Below are positions 16,675-23,918 of a DNA stretch of 64,000 nt, in pieces. Numbering within the stretch: position 1 is the first letter of the stretch; every line of letters begins with the position of its first letter. A program made the translations under genes and the position numbers. Source of the DNA: a virus; IMG/VR virus record IMGVR_UViG_3300025108_000028, positions 1-64,000 of that record; one strand, written 5' to 3'. Below the pieces are notes generated by a model. It saw nothing but the letters and a program-made list of their open reading frames with translations, had not been told where the DNA came from and made no database searches.

Positions 16675-17358
16675 TTATTGATTATACTTTTCAATACAAT
16701 CTTTTACAAACTGCAGGTCATTTGGGATAAACTTATCCTCAAACATACCCATTGGTGATTTACATGTGTTCTCTCCTGAGTTTTGTGTTTCAAAACCATA
16801 TTCAAGTTCACCATCATCATTTTTATTTACTTTACCAAATAATACTATAGAGAATAGTCCTTCTAATGTTAGAGTATTGTCAATCATTTTGCCAATAGTC
16901 TTAGCTTTAATTTTTCTATTCCCATTTATATCAGTTGAATCTTCTGAGTGAGTCAAAAAGATTACTGTTAAATCTTCTCTTAGATCTTTAGGTAACTTAG
17001 CAACCATGGCTAAATTTGCTGCAATCTGAGTAAATTTATCATATCCTTTTTCATTTGCTCTATCAAAATATTCAAAAGAACTCATATATTGCCAATCATC
17101 TACAACTAGATTAGTTATATGTGGCATTTTATCATTAACATGTTGTATAGCTTTAACTATACCTGCAGAAGAAGACGCTGAGGTTAAATTTCCATCTTTA
17201 TTTTCTTTACTGATTTGTGTATACTTGCTTTTCCATCCTTGAAATGGAAGTGGTTTGTTAGCAATGTTTATAATGAAAGTCTCTTTAGGGTTTAATGTTC
17301 TGATTGAGGTAGACTTTCCTGTACCTGAATCTGCAATTACCAATACGCTGTTTGCCAT
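16675..17358 (-). CDS. Sak4-like RecA-fold ATPase (phage recombinase candidate)
   Basis: The 227 residues form a minimal RecA-fold ATPase: Walker A IADSGTGKST (8-17) near the N-terminus, NLVVDDWQYMSS as Walker B, and VIFLTHSED as a sensor strand. Single-domain phage ATPases with this layout (AAA_24/Sak4) support single-strand annealing together with SSB; the SSB-like gene is next door, 25 bases away. An ACTGCTCCC-type element lies 77 bases upstream of the ATG at 17358, inside the preceding gene, and may drive this gene separately. Confidence 0.75.
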   Translation of the reverse strand: MANSVLVIADSGTGKSTSIRTLNPKETFIINIANKPLPFQGWKSKYTQISKENKDGNLTSASSSAGIVKAIQHVNDKMPHITNLVVDDWQYMSSFEYFDRANEKGYDKFTQIAANLAMVAKLPKDLREDLTVIFLTHSEDSTDINGNRKIKAKTIGKMIDNTLTLEGLFSIVLFGKVNKNDDGELEYGFETQNSGENTCKSPMGMFEDKFIPNDLQFVKDCIEKYNQ

Positions 17359-17359
17359 A

Positions 17360-17914
17360 TTACTTGTTTTTGATTATAGTTATTAATTCTTTTAATGTAT
17401 TATTTAATTCATCTAGTTTATTTACTACAGGAATTAGGTCGGGAGCAGTGGAGGAAGGGAGCAGTTCATCTGGATTTGGTAAATCTGGATTAGCAAAATC
17501 TATGATTGCTTTACCTCTACTTGTTACATCATTAATAACTTTAAGTTCATTGACAGGTATTATGTGTCTGATAAAACCAGCACTTGATTGTATTAATTCA
17601 TACTCATCTCTCCAATGTGGATTATGCTTATGCAAATATAACGTTCTCTTTGGATCCTCTGTATCATAATCTATAGATACAAACTCTGTGTATATATCTT
17701 CACCTTTCTCAAATTCACTGGGAAAGAAACTGATATGTAAATCATCTTTTCCAGATGGTCTATACGCCATCTTAGGTATATATAGAGAATTAATTATTCC
17801 CATTGTTTGGAAGTAATCCTCATGTTCTTCTCTGAGGGCTGCTACCTTTTGCTTTCTTTCTTGAGGTGTTAGTCCCATTCTTTTTTTATTATTTAAGTTT
17901 TTAGTATTTATCAT
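17360..17914 (-). CDS. Hypothetical protein, 184 aa
   Basis: No recognised family. The N-terminal 45 residues are basic and helical, the middle is mixed (MAYRPSGKDDLHISFFPSEF) and the C-terminus is helical with a Pro/Ser/Thr linker (ELLPSSTAPDLIP). That linker is encoded by unusually C-rich codons because it overlaps the ACTGCTCCC element on this strand. It overlaps the helicase gene by four bases (ATGA). A second ATG (M13, 17878) could be the start. A replication accessory role is inferred from position only. Confidence 0.6.
   Translation of the reverse strand: MINTKNLNNKKRMGLTPQERKQKVAALREEHEDYFQTMGIINSLYIPKMAYRPSGKDDLHISFFPSEFEKGEDIYTEFVSIDYDTEDPKRTLYLHKHNPHWRDEYELIQSSAGFIRHIIPVNELKVINDVTSRGKAIIDFANPDLPNPDELLPSSTAPDLIPVVNKLDELNNTLKELITIIKNK
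17436..17465 (-). promoter_or_regulatory. ACTGCTCCC double element, copy A
   Basis: In gene orientation this is ACTGCTCCCTTCCTCC followed by ACTGCTCCCGACCT. It is one of four copies (also 26866, 28946, 29750), each 33-77 bases before a minus-strand ATG. This copy lies within the 17360 coding sequence and 77 bases before the Sak4-like gene. Confidence 0.5.
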
Positions 17915-18867
17915 CTGCGTTCTTGTTGTCCTGGTGTTAACATTTCTTCTATTTGCATTTGTTCAAACTTTGCTTTAAAGAATGACATACGTGCATCACC
18001 ATTTCTGGCTTTTAAAAAATGTAGCACCAATGTTCTATCATTTTCTATTATATATCTATCAGGCCCATAGTATCTGATCTTCTGCTTAGCTGGCCGGTTA
18101 ATACCAATCAACATATCTGCATGTTGTAACATTGCATCTGAGCCAAATATATCTGACTCAAGTATATAATTACCATACTTACCATCTATAGCTCTGTCTG
18201 GATTATCTATATTCCTATTTAGCTGTGATAAAGCTATAAATAAACATGGATAATCTCTTTTACATTGTGTAAAGAACTCACCTAATTCAAATAACATATC
18301 TAAACTACTATTCTGATAGGGTGCTCTCTTTACAAGCATTGTATGATCTAATGTTATAATAGTATTTACACCTTTATGTAAAGTCATATACTGATCAATT
18401 TGCTCACGCATTTGATTTACAGTCATAGGTGTACTAATTATATCAACCGGGTGCTTTACTCTTTCTTTTGCATACTGATGACATTTGTTTAATTCATTAG
18501 TACCTAATACAGATCCTGCACTACATAATTCTTTATATGTCTTGCCGGTTATAGAACTGAATTCTCTAATAGCTGATGTTCTACCAACCATCTCAAATTG
18601 AAATTCTAATACTCTAAATTTATCATTTGGATTTAATGCAAAAGACTCTCTTATAATTTGATCTTTAATTAATGTTTTACCTGAACCAGGTCTACCACCA
18701 ATTACTGTCAATGTATTCCACTCTAATCCATCTGTAGCAGCATCATTAAACTTAGGCCAAGGTGTATATATAGATTTCTCTTCCCCTGTAGATCTCCTGT
18801 ACATGTACTTAAGAGCTTCATTAAAGGCTGCATATTGCCCAACCCATGCTTCTGATGTTTTTTTCAT
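17911..18867 (-). CDS. DnaB-type replicative helicase
   Basis: The 318-residue protein contains the RecA-like core of DnaB helicases: LTVIGGRPGSGKT (Walker A 58-65), a downstream strand VLEFQFEMVGRTSAIREFSS resembling DnaB motif 1a, NTIITLDHTMLVKR as motif 2/Walker B, and LFIALSQLNRN as motif 3. The N-terminal primase-interaction domain of full-length DnaB is missing, as in many phage helicases. It should unwind DNA at the fork as a hexamer and act with the primase at 14934. It overlaps both neighbours by four bases. Confidence 0.85.
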   Translation of the reverse strand: MKKTSEAWVGQYAAFNEALKYMYRRSTGEEKSIYTPWPKFNDAATDGLEWNTLTVIGGRPGSGKTLIKDQIIRESFALNPNDKFRVLEFQFEMVGRTSAIREFSSITGKTYKELCSAGSVLGTNELNKCHQYAKERVKHPVDIISTPMTVNQMREQIDQYMTLHKGVNTIITLDHTMLVKRAPYQNSSLDMLFELGEFFTQCKRDYPCLFIALSQLNRNIDNPDRAIDGKYGNYILESDIFGSDAMLQHADMLIGINRPAKQKIRYYGPDRYIIENDRTLVLHFLKARNGDARMSFFKAKFEQMQIEEMLTPGQQERR

Positions 18868-19430
18868 ACTACGTTTTCTTTAAAGTGTTCATCTTCTGTG
18901 CTTACTCCGTCAACTATCATATCACAATAATCAGCTAATCTAGAATGTTTAACTCTATGCTTATCTTGTTTAGATATAAAGTATTGACTTGTCTGCATAT
19001 ACAAGTAGTCTGCATCTCTATACTCATTCACATACATTCTGGTTGCTTTTATTATATCATCCCATGTATGATCATAAGTTTCAAAGAACCATCTAAAATT
19101 TTCTCCTAATGCTTTAACATTATTTCTTGCTGGATTACCGCTTGGTAGTTTCTTAGCAGGAAATATTTCTCTATAAGTATGGATCTTATCATTAAAGTCC
19201 TTACCCATGAGTTGTATATCAGTTTTCTTTTTAGCTTTAATAAAATAGTTATCTAGCTTTGCACAAAATGCTTTTGCATCTGGTGTCATTTTATAAAGAC
19301 CATCCTCTAGAGTGAGCATGTTCATTTTTAATAAATATTCTTTGTCTTCAGATAATGAATTAGGTAATGATACGCCTTGCTTCATTCCAAATAGGATCAA
19401 CGCTTGGTTTGGTGTTATCTTTACTTTCAT
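18864..19430 (-). CDS. Hypothetical protein between helicase and DnaA-like gene
   Basis: A 188-residue helical protein. I chose ATG 19430 because the sequence from there (MKVKITPNQALILFGMKQG) reads as a natural N-terminus and a purine-rich AGAAG precedes it; ATG 19454 would add eight residues. Either way the 5' end overlaps the 3' end of the DnaA-like gene in another frame by about 70-95 bases, an unusually long overlap. The C-terminal part has many aromatic residues (YVNEYRDADYLYMQTSQYF). Its place beside the helicase makes a loader or replication accessory role plausible. Confidence 0.55.
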   Translation of the reverse strand: MKVKITPNQALILFGMKQGVSLPNSLSEDKEYLLKMNMLTLEDGLYKMTPDAKAFCAKLDNYFIKAKKKTDIQLMGKDFNDKIHTYREIFPAKKLPSGNPARNNVKALGENFRWFFETYDHTWDDIIKATRMYVNEYRDADYLYMQTSQYFISKQDKHRVKHSRLADYCDMIVDGVSTEDEHFKENVV

Positions 19431-19869
19431 TATCTTCTGAAATAGTTCCCACATATTTTTCTAAGTGTTTTAAAGTGTTATCATGAGCATCCATAACTTT
19501 TTTATCATTTGTAAAAAATCCATTTTCAATCATTGTACATGAATTGATGATGGTTGCATGGTTGCGTTTTAAAAATCTACCTATACTACTTTTAGTATGT
19601 CCTTCCTTGTGTGCCAAGTAAGACATTACCTGTACATATACAAGGTAATCTCTGAATCTAGTCCTATGCTGTAGATTTTTAACTCTACTAAATTTTGGTT
19701 CATTCTCATGTAGAGCTGCTAATGCACTGTCATGAAATATACCTAAAGGAATCCTTTTGTTTTTTTCTTGGGGGGTGTAAATATACAATTTTACTCCATA
19801 AGATGTATAAAAAGATTTTTTAAATTCAGCAATATCTTGCTTCTGGTTAAGTTCCTGGTTATTAGCCAT
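19360..19869 (-). CDS. Stand-alone DnaA domain IV-like DNA-binding protein
   Basis: Residues 85-118 of this 169-residue protein resemble the duplex DNA-binding domain of DnaA: LAHKEGHTKSSIGRFLKRNH followed by ATIINSCTMIENG. In DnaA the equivalent signature is a helix-turn-helix ending GRDHTTVLHACRKI. The AAA+ ATPase part of DnaA is absent. The protein could therefore bind specific double-stranded sites, for example at the phage origin, or compete for host DnaA boxes. A TATCTTTG box lies 22 bases upstream of the ATG, and the downstream genes are the unknown 18864 protein and the DnaB-like helicase. Confidence 0.65.
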   Translation of the reverse strand: MANNQELNQKQDIAEFKKSFYTSYGVKLYIYTPQEKNKRIPLGIFHDSALAALHENEPKFSRVKNLQHRTRFRDYLVYVQVMSYLAHKEGHTKSSIGRFLKRNHATIINSCTMIENGFFTNDKKVMDAHDNTLKHLEKYVGTISEDNESKDNTKPSVDPIWNEARRIIT

Positions 19870-19891
19870 TTATATTAAAATTTAAGGTTAT

Positions 19892-19899
19892 CAAAGATA
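19892..19899 (-). promoter_or_regulatory. TATCTTTG -7 box upstream of DnaA-like gene
   Basis: Minus-strand TATCTTTG, fitting the Bacteroidota TAnnTTTG -7 consensus, 22 bases before the ATG at 19869. It overlaps the gap between the UDG stop and this operon. Confidence 0.55.
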
Positions 19900-19906
19900 G
19901 TAAAAT

Positions 19907-20596
19907 TTACCATTCTATACAAGGTATATCTTGCTTTTCTAACTCTTGGTTTACTTTATTAAAGACATCATTACAATCCCATTCACCACCTCTGTATGCT
20001 GCTGAAGCTGGATGTGTAACTTTATAAATTTTTTGATTATTAAGCATTGTTTCCCATGCTTCTGCTTTCTTACCCATAAGTATTACAGGTATGTTTTTCT
20101 TATGTCTATTTATATTTTCAAATATATATCTTGAAAATGGTTTCCATAAATCATAATGTGAGCCAATAGAGTTTACTTCACATGTAAATGCTGTATTAAT
20201 AAGTAATACGCCTTGGTTAGCCCAACATCTTAAATCAGTGTGATCTGTACCAATTGCTTTGTTTATATATTGTAAAGACTTTTCTGCTTTACCTTTTCTG
20301 CTACAGCTAAAAGCTATACCATCCGCAACACCTAGCTGTGGATAAGGATCTTGACCTACTATTATACATTTAAGATCACTATAATTACATTCTTTAAAAC
20401 CATTAAAGATGTCTTTAAATCTAGGTGTAAATCTTCTTTCTGCATTTACTAAGCTTACTAGTCTTTCAACTATAAGATCAAAGTCAAGACCATTTATAAA
20501 AGGAGTAAGCATAGGTGCCCATCCTGAGTCTTGTAGTTTATCATTTGCTGAATCTCTTAATTCATTTATGTCAATGTTAATTGGTATTTGTTTCAT
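19907..20596 (-). CDS. ung: Uracil-DNA glycosylase, family 1
   Basis: The 229-residue protein has all main family 1 UDG motifs: IIVGQDPYP (catalytic Asp 83), GIAFSC, WANQGVLLINTAFTCE with the Asn-containing strand, and a leucine-loop equivalent THPASAAYRGG (His 195). The usual GQDPYH and HPSPLS motifs are slightly altered to GQDPYP and HPASAA. It removes uracil from DNA in the cytoplasm. UDG is a common partner in Bacteroidota phage replication modules. It is divergent from the plus-strand gene at 20639; 42 bases separate them. Confidence 0.9.
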   Translation of the reverse strand: MKQIPINIDINELRDSANDKLQDSGWAPMLTPFINGLDFDLIVERLVSLVNAERRFTPRFKDIFNGFKECNYSDLKCIIVGQDPYPQLGVADGIAFSCSRKGKAEKSLQYINKAIGTDHTDLRCWANQGVLLINTAFTCEVNSIGSHYDLWKPFSRYIFENINRHKKNIPVILMGKKAEAWETMLNNQKIYKVTHPASAAYRGGEWDCNDVFNKVNQELEKQDIPCIEW

Positions 20597-20613
20597 AATT
20601 AGTTAATTATTTG

Positions 20614-20621
20614 TATCTTTG
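20614..20621 (+). promoter_or_regulatory. TATCTTTG -7 box, plus strand
   Basis: TATCTTTG lies 17 bases before the ATG of the plus-strand gene at 20639, in the divergent gap with UDG. It matches the Bacteroidota -7 consensus and fits initiation of this lone plus-strand gene. Confidence 0.55.
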
Positions 20622-20638
20622 ATTAAAATCTATTTATT

Positions 20639-21055
20639 ATGTCTGAGAAAAAAACTATTATAAGCTACGATGTTACTAAAAACATGGACTGTCAAATAAA
20701 TCCAGCATTTATTAGCGGCTTACAGCAAATATACTATAGATATATTACTGAGTTTTATGATGATGTAGGAAATTTTGGTGAACTTATAAAAGACTTTAAC
20801 CTATTGGTTACTAATCCTAAAGAAGCTAAAGCTAAGAATAGAATTTTTACACCTGTTGAGAGTGATATTTATACACTATATTCCCTTATAACATTACTTA
20901 AAGGATTTGCTGTTGAACAAGGTTTAGAAAGAACTGAAGAAACTGCTGTAGATAAAGAAGCATTTAAAAATGCTGCTGATAAAGCTATGAAAGATAGTAG
21001 CAATCCTATAGAGATACTAAATAATCTTACTAAAAACTTAGGAGAGCTATCTTAA
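20639..21055 (+). CDS. Hypothetical protein, lone plus-strand gene in the early block
   Basis: A 138-residue acidic helical protein with no recognised domain. It is the only convincing plus-strand gene between 2240 and 29680, and has its own TATCTTTG box 17 bases upstream. Its stop overlaps the stop of the minus-strand gene 21047 by nine bases, so transcripts converge. Opposite orientation and its own promoter suggest separate timing of expression. Residues 15-60 (QINPAFISGLQQIYYRYITE) look helical. Function unknown. Confidence 0.7.
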   Translation: MSEKKTIISYDVTKNMDCQINPAFISGLQQIYYRYITEFYDDVGNFGELIKDFNLLVTNPKEAKAKNRIFTPVESDIYTLYSLITLLKGFAVEQGLERTEETAVDKEAFKNAADKAMKDSSNPIEILNNLTKNLGELS

Positions 21056-21430
21056 TTGCATTCCATTAAAGTCACCTATCTCTATACATGACTGTATTGC
21101 TAAGTTCAACTCATCTTTATCACAGTCTGCAAAAGATTTACAATACTCTTGTTTGTCTCTTACAAAACATAGCCCTGCGGATCTTTTCACTTGTATTTTG
21201 GCTTCTTCAAAGGTGTAACCAATTTCTTGTGCTATTTCTCTAATCATTGCATGTACACGTGCTAATTGTGGGTTACTACCCTTATCACCACTCACACCTA
21301 CAAATATTTCTAATTTAGATCCTTCTTCAAGCTGCTCAAAGAACTTTCTATACTTAGTACCCATTGCTTTAATAGGGAAATGTAGTTGACCGTCTTTAAC
21401 TGATGCTTTTATGTATAAATTATCTTTCAT
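21047..21430 (-). CDS. Possible NinB-like recombination protein
   Basis: The 127 residues begin with a beta-rich segment and continue with KGSNPQLARVHAMIREIAQE followed by GYTFEEAKIQVKRSAGLCFV. This order, N-terminal strands then a helix with a Met-Ile-x-x-Ile pattern and a later Lys-rich helix, recalls phage NinB proteins, which bind single-stranded DNA. The likeness is weak and I cannot confirm it. The start overlaps the stop of the 49-aa gene upstream as ATGA. Confidence 0.5.
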   Translation of the reverse strand: MKDNLYIKASVKDGQLHFPIKAMGTKYRKFFEQLEEGSKLEIFVGVSGDKGSNPQLARVHAMIREIAQEIGYTFEEAKIQVKRSAGLCFVRDKQEYCKSFADCDKDELNLAIQSCIEIGDFNGMQLR

Positions 21431-21576
21431 AAAGATATTATATTGTATAAACCAGTAACTGCTACGCTAGATAAAAATATTACTATCATCCAAAAGCAAC
21501 CTTTATAAACTTTTTCCATTTGTTCAGGAGATCTTCCTTGATTGCTCCTGTACTGTCTAAATTTTTTTTGTTTCAT
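21427..21576 (-). CDS. Small single-span membrane protein, 49 aa
   Basis: ATG at 21576 lies inside the end of the 48-aa gene, and the stop overlaps the next start as ATGA. The product has a basic N-terminal half (MKQKKFRQYRSNQGR) and one transmembrane helix at residues 27-47 (FWMIVIFLSSVAVTGLY). The positive N-terminus predicts it faces the cytoplasm. Function unknown. Confidence 0.5.
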   Translation of the reverse strand: MKQKKFRQYRSNQGRSPEQMEKVYKGCFWMIVIFLSSVAVTGLYNIISL

Positions 21577-21703
21577 TTTGTTTAATTTTTTTTAATGTTT
21601 CTAATAAAAGTATAGCAACATCCAGGTTCCTTTGTGAGGTCCCCGGATTTACTTCTACTTTATCTAATAAAGTTATAATATCCTCTACTAAATTAGCTTT
21701 CAT
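21557..21703 (-). CDS. Small hypothetical protein, 48 aa
   Basis: A 48-residue helical, soluble protein (start MKANLVEDIITLLDKVEVNP) whose start overlaps the end of the 21693 gene and whose end overlaps the next small gene by 20 bases. Overlaps on both sides support translation. No domain recognised. Confidence 0.5.
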   Translation of the reverse strand: MKANLVEDIITLLDKVEVNPGTSQRNLDVAILLLETLKKIKQNETKKI

Positions 21704-21935
21704 GATATTCTAATACTTTTTCTTCTATATCTTCTTCTAATAAATGTTGTACATCTACGGTAACTTGATTACCGTTAGTATCCGTGTTAGTATACCAAAC
21801 ATGCTTTATATCTGCCGTTGGCCCATAACCCGGTGTCCCTGGATCTCCATTAGAATCATACCATTGGTCTGGTTCTCCTGGATCATAAGTATATTCTACT
21901 TCTACTGTTTCTCCTGTGTTAGTTATAAATTCCAT
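21693..21935 (-). CDS. Hypothetical acidic protein, 80 aa
   Basis: The start is ATG at 21935, overlapping the previous stop as TGATG; a GTG just before it is less likely. The 80 residues are rich in Asp, Glu, Thr, Pro and Gly (YDPGEPDQWYDSNGDPG), with a predicted beta first half and an acidic helical end. No family recognised; possibly a DNA-mimic by charge alone, which is speculative. Confidence 0.55.
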   Translation of the reverse strand: MEFITNTGETVEVEYTYDPGEPDQWYDSNGDPGTPGYGPTADIKHVWYTNTDTNGNQVTVDVQHLLEEDIEEKVLEYHES

Positions 21936-22174
21936 CACAAAAATCTTAGTGCTCCTCCGTCAACATAAACAAACTCTTGTGCACACTCAGTACACTTGGC
22001 GTTTGATTCATTGCGTAACAAAGTTGGCATATTACAGTTAGGACAAGGAGTTTCTCCTTCTTCTATATATTCTTCAATTGCTTTTCTTGCGTAGCTATGT
22101 ATCATTGCATCATGTGCACCACGATACTCTAGCTCTTCTTGTTGCTCAATAAAGAGCTCTTTCATTCTTCCCAT
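21935..22174 (-). CDS. Zinc-ribbon protein, 79 aa
   Basis: The C-terminal part carries a four-cysteine zinc ribbon: CPNCNMPTLL then CTECAQEFVYVDG. The N-terminal 40 residues are an acidic helix with a Lys/Arg patch. Such small proteins often bind nucleic acid or partner proteins such as RNA polymerase. It starts just two bases from the stop of the SF2 helicase gene and is coupled to the 80-aa gene that follows. Confidence 0.6.
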   Translation of the reverse strand: MGRMKELFIEQQEELEYRGAHDAMIHSYARKAIEEYIEEGETPCPNCNMPTLLRNESNAKCTECAQEFVYVDGGALRFL

Positions 22175-22176
22175 AA

Positions 22177-23298
22177 TTAATTTTTTAGTGGATTATAACG
22201 TTTTATTTTACTTGAGTCAAATGAACTAAGAGCTGACTCTACCCATTTCTCATCTTGTGTTCCTTTATAGCATAGTATATGGCATACAGCTGTCTCAGTT
22301 GGGTTAAGTCTTAATAACCTACCAATCCTTTGTGCTGTTTTCTTTTCATTACCATATGCATGCATAATAATACCTTGTTTTAGCTGAGGTATTGTAACAC
22401 CTTCTGATAACTGTAACACACAGGATAACTTATTTATACGTCCATCTGAAAAGTATTCTAAGTTATCTGCTGATTTATTATTTCCTGAATGATAGCTGTA
22501 CTTACAAACACGGTCTGCTTGATCTTGTGTGTTTGCAAATATTATACATTTATCATCTATATTATTAACCATAGACTTAACATATGCTTCTTTAGTAGTA
22601 TATTCCATAAGTGCACGCATTCTCATAATATAAGCCCATTGCTGTTGCTTAGGAGTTTGTGCTTCTGCTACTCTACGAGTAACATAAGTATAGTCTTTAA
22701 TTTCACTTGTGTACCAGTGTCCACCATTTTTGTTTTTCTTCTTAAGTGATGGTACACCTGATAATTGTAAATCATGTATAACTATTCTATAATCATTTAA
22801 TATGTTTGAGTCAGTAGCATCATCAACTTTAAATGTATATTTTATAGGACAGTATTTTTGTACAAGCTTTCCCTTCTCTGATTGTTTATCTCTTGGCGGT
22901 GTGCCTGTCAAACCTAATATCTTACCTGTATAAGGGCCTAAAAACAATTCATGAGAGTGTTTTAATGAATGACACTCATCTAAATACACTATGTCATAAT
23001 TATTAGGATCTTTCTTTTTAAGAGATATATAAGTTGTAAAAGTAATATGCTGAAGTAGGGACTCTAATCCCATTTTGCCTAGTTCATCAATCCAAGACTG
23101 AGTAACTGAATGCTTTGGTACTACTACCAAGACTTGTATAAATTGATTAAAGTTCATCTGCAGGTGCTGTATAGCAATTCTTGTTTTGCCTACACCCATA
23201 GATATACCTAAACCACATCTTTTATGTTGTGCTGCAATTGCTAGTGCGTCACTCTGTACTACATCTCTGGAAAGATTAGCTGAAGGATTGTATGCCAT
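22177..23298 (-). CDS. SF2 DNA helicase/ATPase
   Basis: The protein (373 residues from ATG 23298) has SF2 motifs in order: Walker A GISMGVGKTRIAIQ, motif II YLDECHS, motif III LGLTGTPP, and motif VI QRIGRLLRLNP. An in-frame TTG at 23331 would add an Asn-rich N-terminus and is less likely. Phage enzymes of this type remodel forks or recombination intermediates. It is probably the last major helicase of the replication set, alongside the DnaB-like protein. A small ORF overlaps its 5' end. Confidence 0.85.
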   Translation of the reverse strand: MAYNPSANLSRDVVQSDALAIAAQHKRCGLGISMGVGKTRIAIQHLQMNFNQFIQVLVVVPKHSVTQSWIDELGKMGLESLLQHITFTTYISLKKKDPNNYDIVYLDECHSLKHSHELFLGPYTGKILGLTGTPPRDKQSEKGKLVQKYCPIKYTFKVDDATDSNILNDYRIVIHDLQLSGVPSLKKKNKNGGHWYTSEIKDYTYVTRRVAEAQTPKQQQWAYIMRMRALMEYTTKEAYVKSMVNNIDDKCIIFANTQDQADRVCKYSYHSGNNKSADNLEYFSDGRINKLSCVLQLSEGVTIPQLKQGIIMHAYGNEKKTAQRIGRLLRLNPTETAVCHILCYKGTQDEKWVESALSSFDSSKIKRYNPLKN

Positions 23299-23372
23299 AA
23301 TATTATTGTTATTGTTAAGATTATTGTCCAAACTAATGTTTTTATTAGTCTATCTTTTTGATATTGTTTCAT
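23259..23372 (-). CDS. Possible 37-aa membrane peptide overlapping the helicase start
   Basis: The ATG overlaps the stop of the 23369 gene as ATGA, and the 37-residue product has a basic head (MKQYQKDRLIK) followed by a hydrophobic helix TLVWTIILTITIILW. It overlaps the first 40 bases of the helicase gene in another frame. The coupling favours translation; the overlap argues for caution. Confidence 0.35.
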   Translation of the reverse strand: MKQYQKDRLIKTLVWTIILTITIILWHTILQLIFPEM

Positions 23373-23584
23373 TTCTCTTTGGTGTTAAAGGTTTTGTAGA
23401 AATCTTCAAATGTTCCGTCTCCGTCACATTCATACATACCATCTTGCCAAGCAGACTCCATCACCTCTTTCTCTTTCTCAAGCATTGCTTCGGCTGCCTC
23501 AATACACGGAGCAACCTCGTAAGAGTCTCCGTACTTGGCTATTTCCCACATTTGGTCAATCAACTCCTGCATTGGTGTTTTCAT
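23369..23584 (-). CDS. Small acidic protein, 71 aa
   Basis: Soluble helical protein with many Glu and Met residues (CIEAAEAMLEKEKEVMESAW) and no recognised domain. Base composition is richer in G and C at third positions than its neighbours, which may mean a different origin. It starts just downstream, in gene direction, of a repeat region and the tRNA cluster. Confidence 0.6.
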   Translation of the reverse strand: MKTPMQELIDQMWEIAKYGDSYEVAPCIEAAEAMLEKEKEVMESAWQDGMYECDGDGTFEDFYKTFNTKEK

Positions 23585-23607
23585 TTCTCTTTTGTTTTAA
23601 AGGTTTC

Positions 23608-23661
23608 GTAAGGTTTTACTCTTACTTTATATAGTCTATTGTAAGGTTATACTCTTACTTT
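23608..23661 (-). repeat. Two 21-bp direct repeats, each with a short hairpin
   Basis: GTAAGGTTTTACTCTTACTTT at 23608-23628 and GTAAGGTTATACTCTTACTTT at 23641-23661 differ at one base. Each contains the inverted repeat GTAAG...CTTAC. TTTTAAAGGT flanks both ends of the region. It separates the tRNA cluster from the 71-aa gene and may serve in processing, termination or promoter function. Confidence 0.6.
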
Positions 23662-23672
23662 GGTTTTAAAGG

Positions 23673-23746
23673 TGGACCCTACAGGACTTGAACCTGTGAC
23701 CTATCCGTTATGAGCGGAGTGCTCTGACCAACTGAGCTAAGAGTCC
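23673..23746 (-). tRNA. tRNA with CAT anticodon (Met or Ile2)
   Basis: Minus-strand cloverleaf: acceptor GGACTCT/AGGGTCC (7 bp, one G-U), D arm GCTC/GAGC, anticodon loop CTCATAA giving CAT, T arm ACAGG/CCTGT with loop TTCAAGT, discriminator A. The CCA end is not encoded. The anticodon stem has one mismatch at its base. Initiator, elongator Met and lysidine-modified Ile cannot be separated from sequence alone. Confidence 0.9.
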
Positions 23747-23749
23747 TGG

Positions 23750-23835
23750 TAGCCGGAGTGGGACTTGAACCCACACGAACTATCCAGTTCAACAGATTTT
23801 AAGTCTGTCATGTCTACCAATTCCATCATCCGGCC
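23750..23835 (-). tRNA. tRNA-Leu (TAA)
   Basis: Minus-strand cloverleaf with acceptor GGCCGGA/TCCGGCT (first pair G-U), anticodon stem ACAGA/TCTGT with loop CTTAAAA giving TAA, a long variable arm typical of leucine tRNAs, and T arm GTGGG/CCCAC. Discriminator A is followed by CCA-like bases 23747-23749, which touch the start of the tRNA-CAT. It reads UUA, favoured in this AT-rich genome. Confidence 0.9.
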
Positions 23836-23838
23836 TGG

Positions 23839-23912
23839 TGATCCCACTAGGATTTGAACCTAGAACCTACAGCTTAGAAGGCTGTTGCTCTATCCAGTTG
23901 AGCTATAGGACC
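23839..23912 (-). tRNA. tRNA-Arg (TCT)
   Basis: Minus-strand cloverleaf with acceptor GGTCCTA/TGGGATC, D arm GCTC/GAGC, anticodon loop CTTCTAA giving TCT, T arm CTAGG/CCTAG. It reads AGA, the main Arg codon in this window. It lies six bases after the HNH gene stop, so it is probably cut from the HNH transcript. Confidence 0.9.
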
Positions 23913-23918
23913 ATAAAG

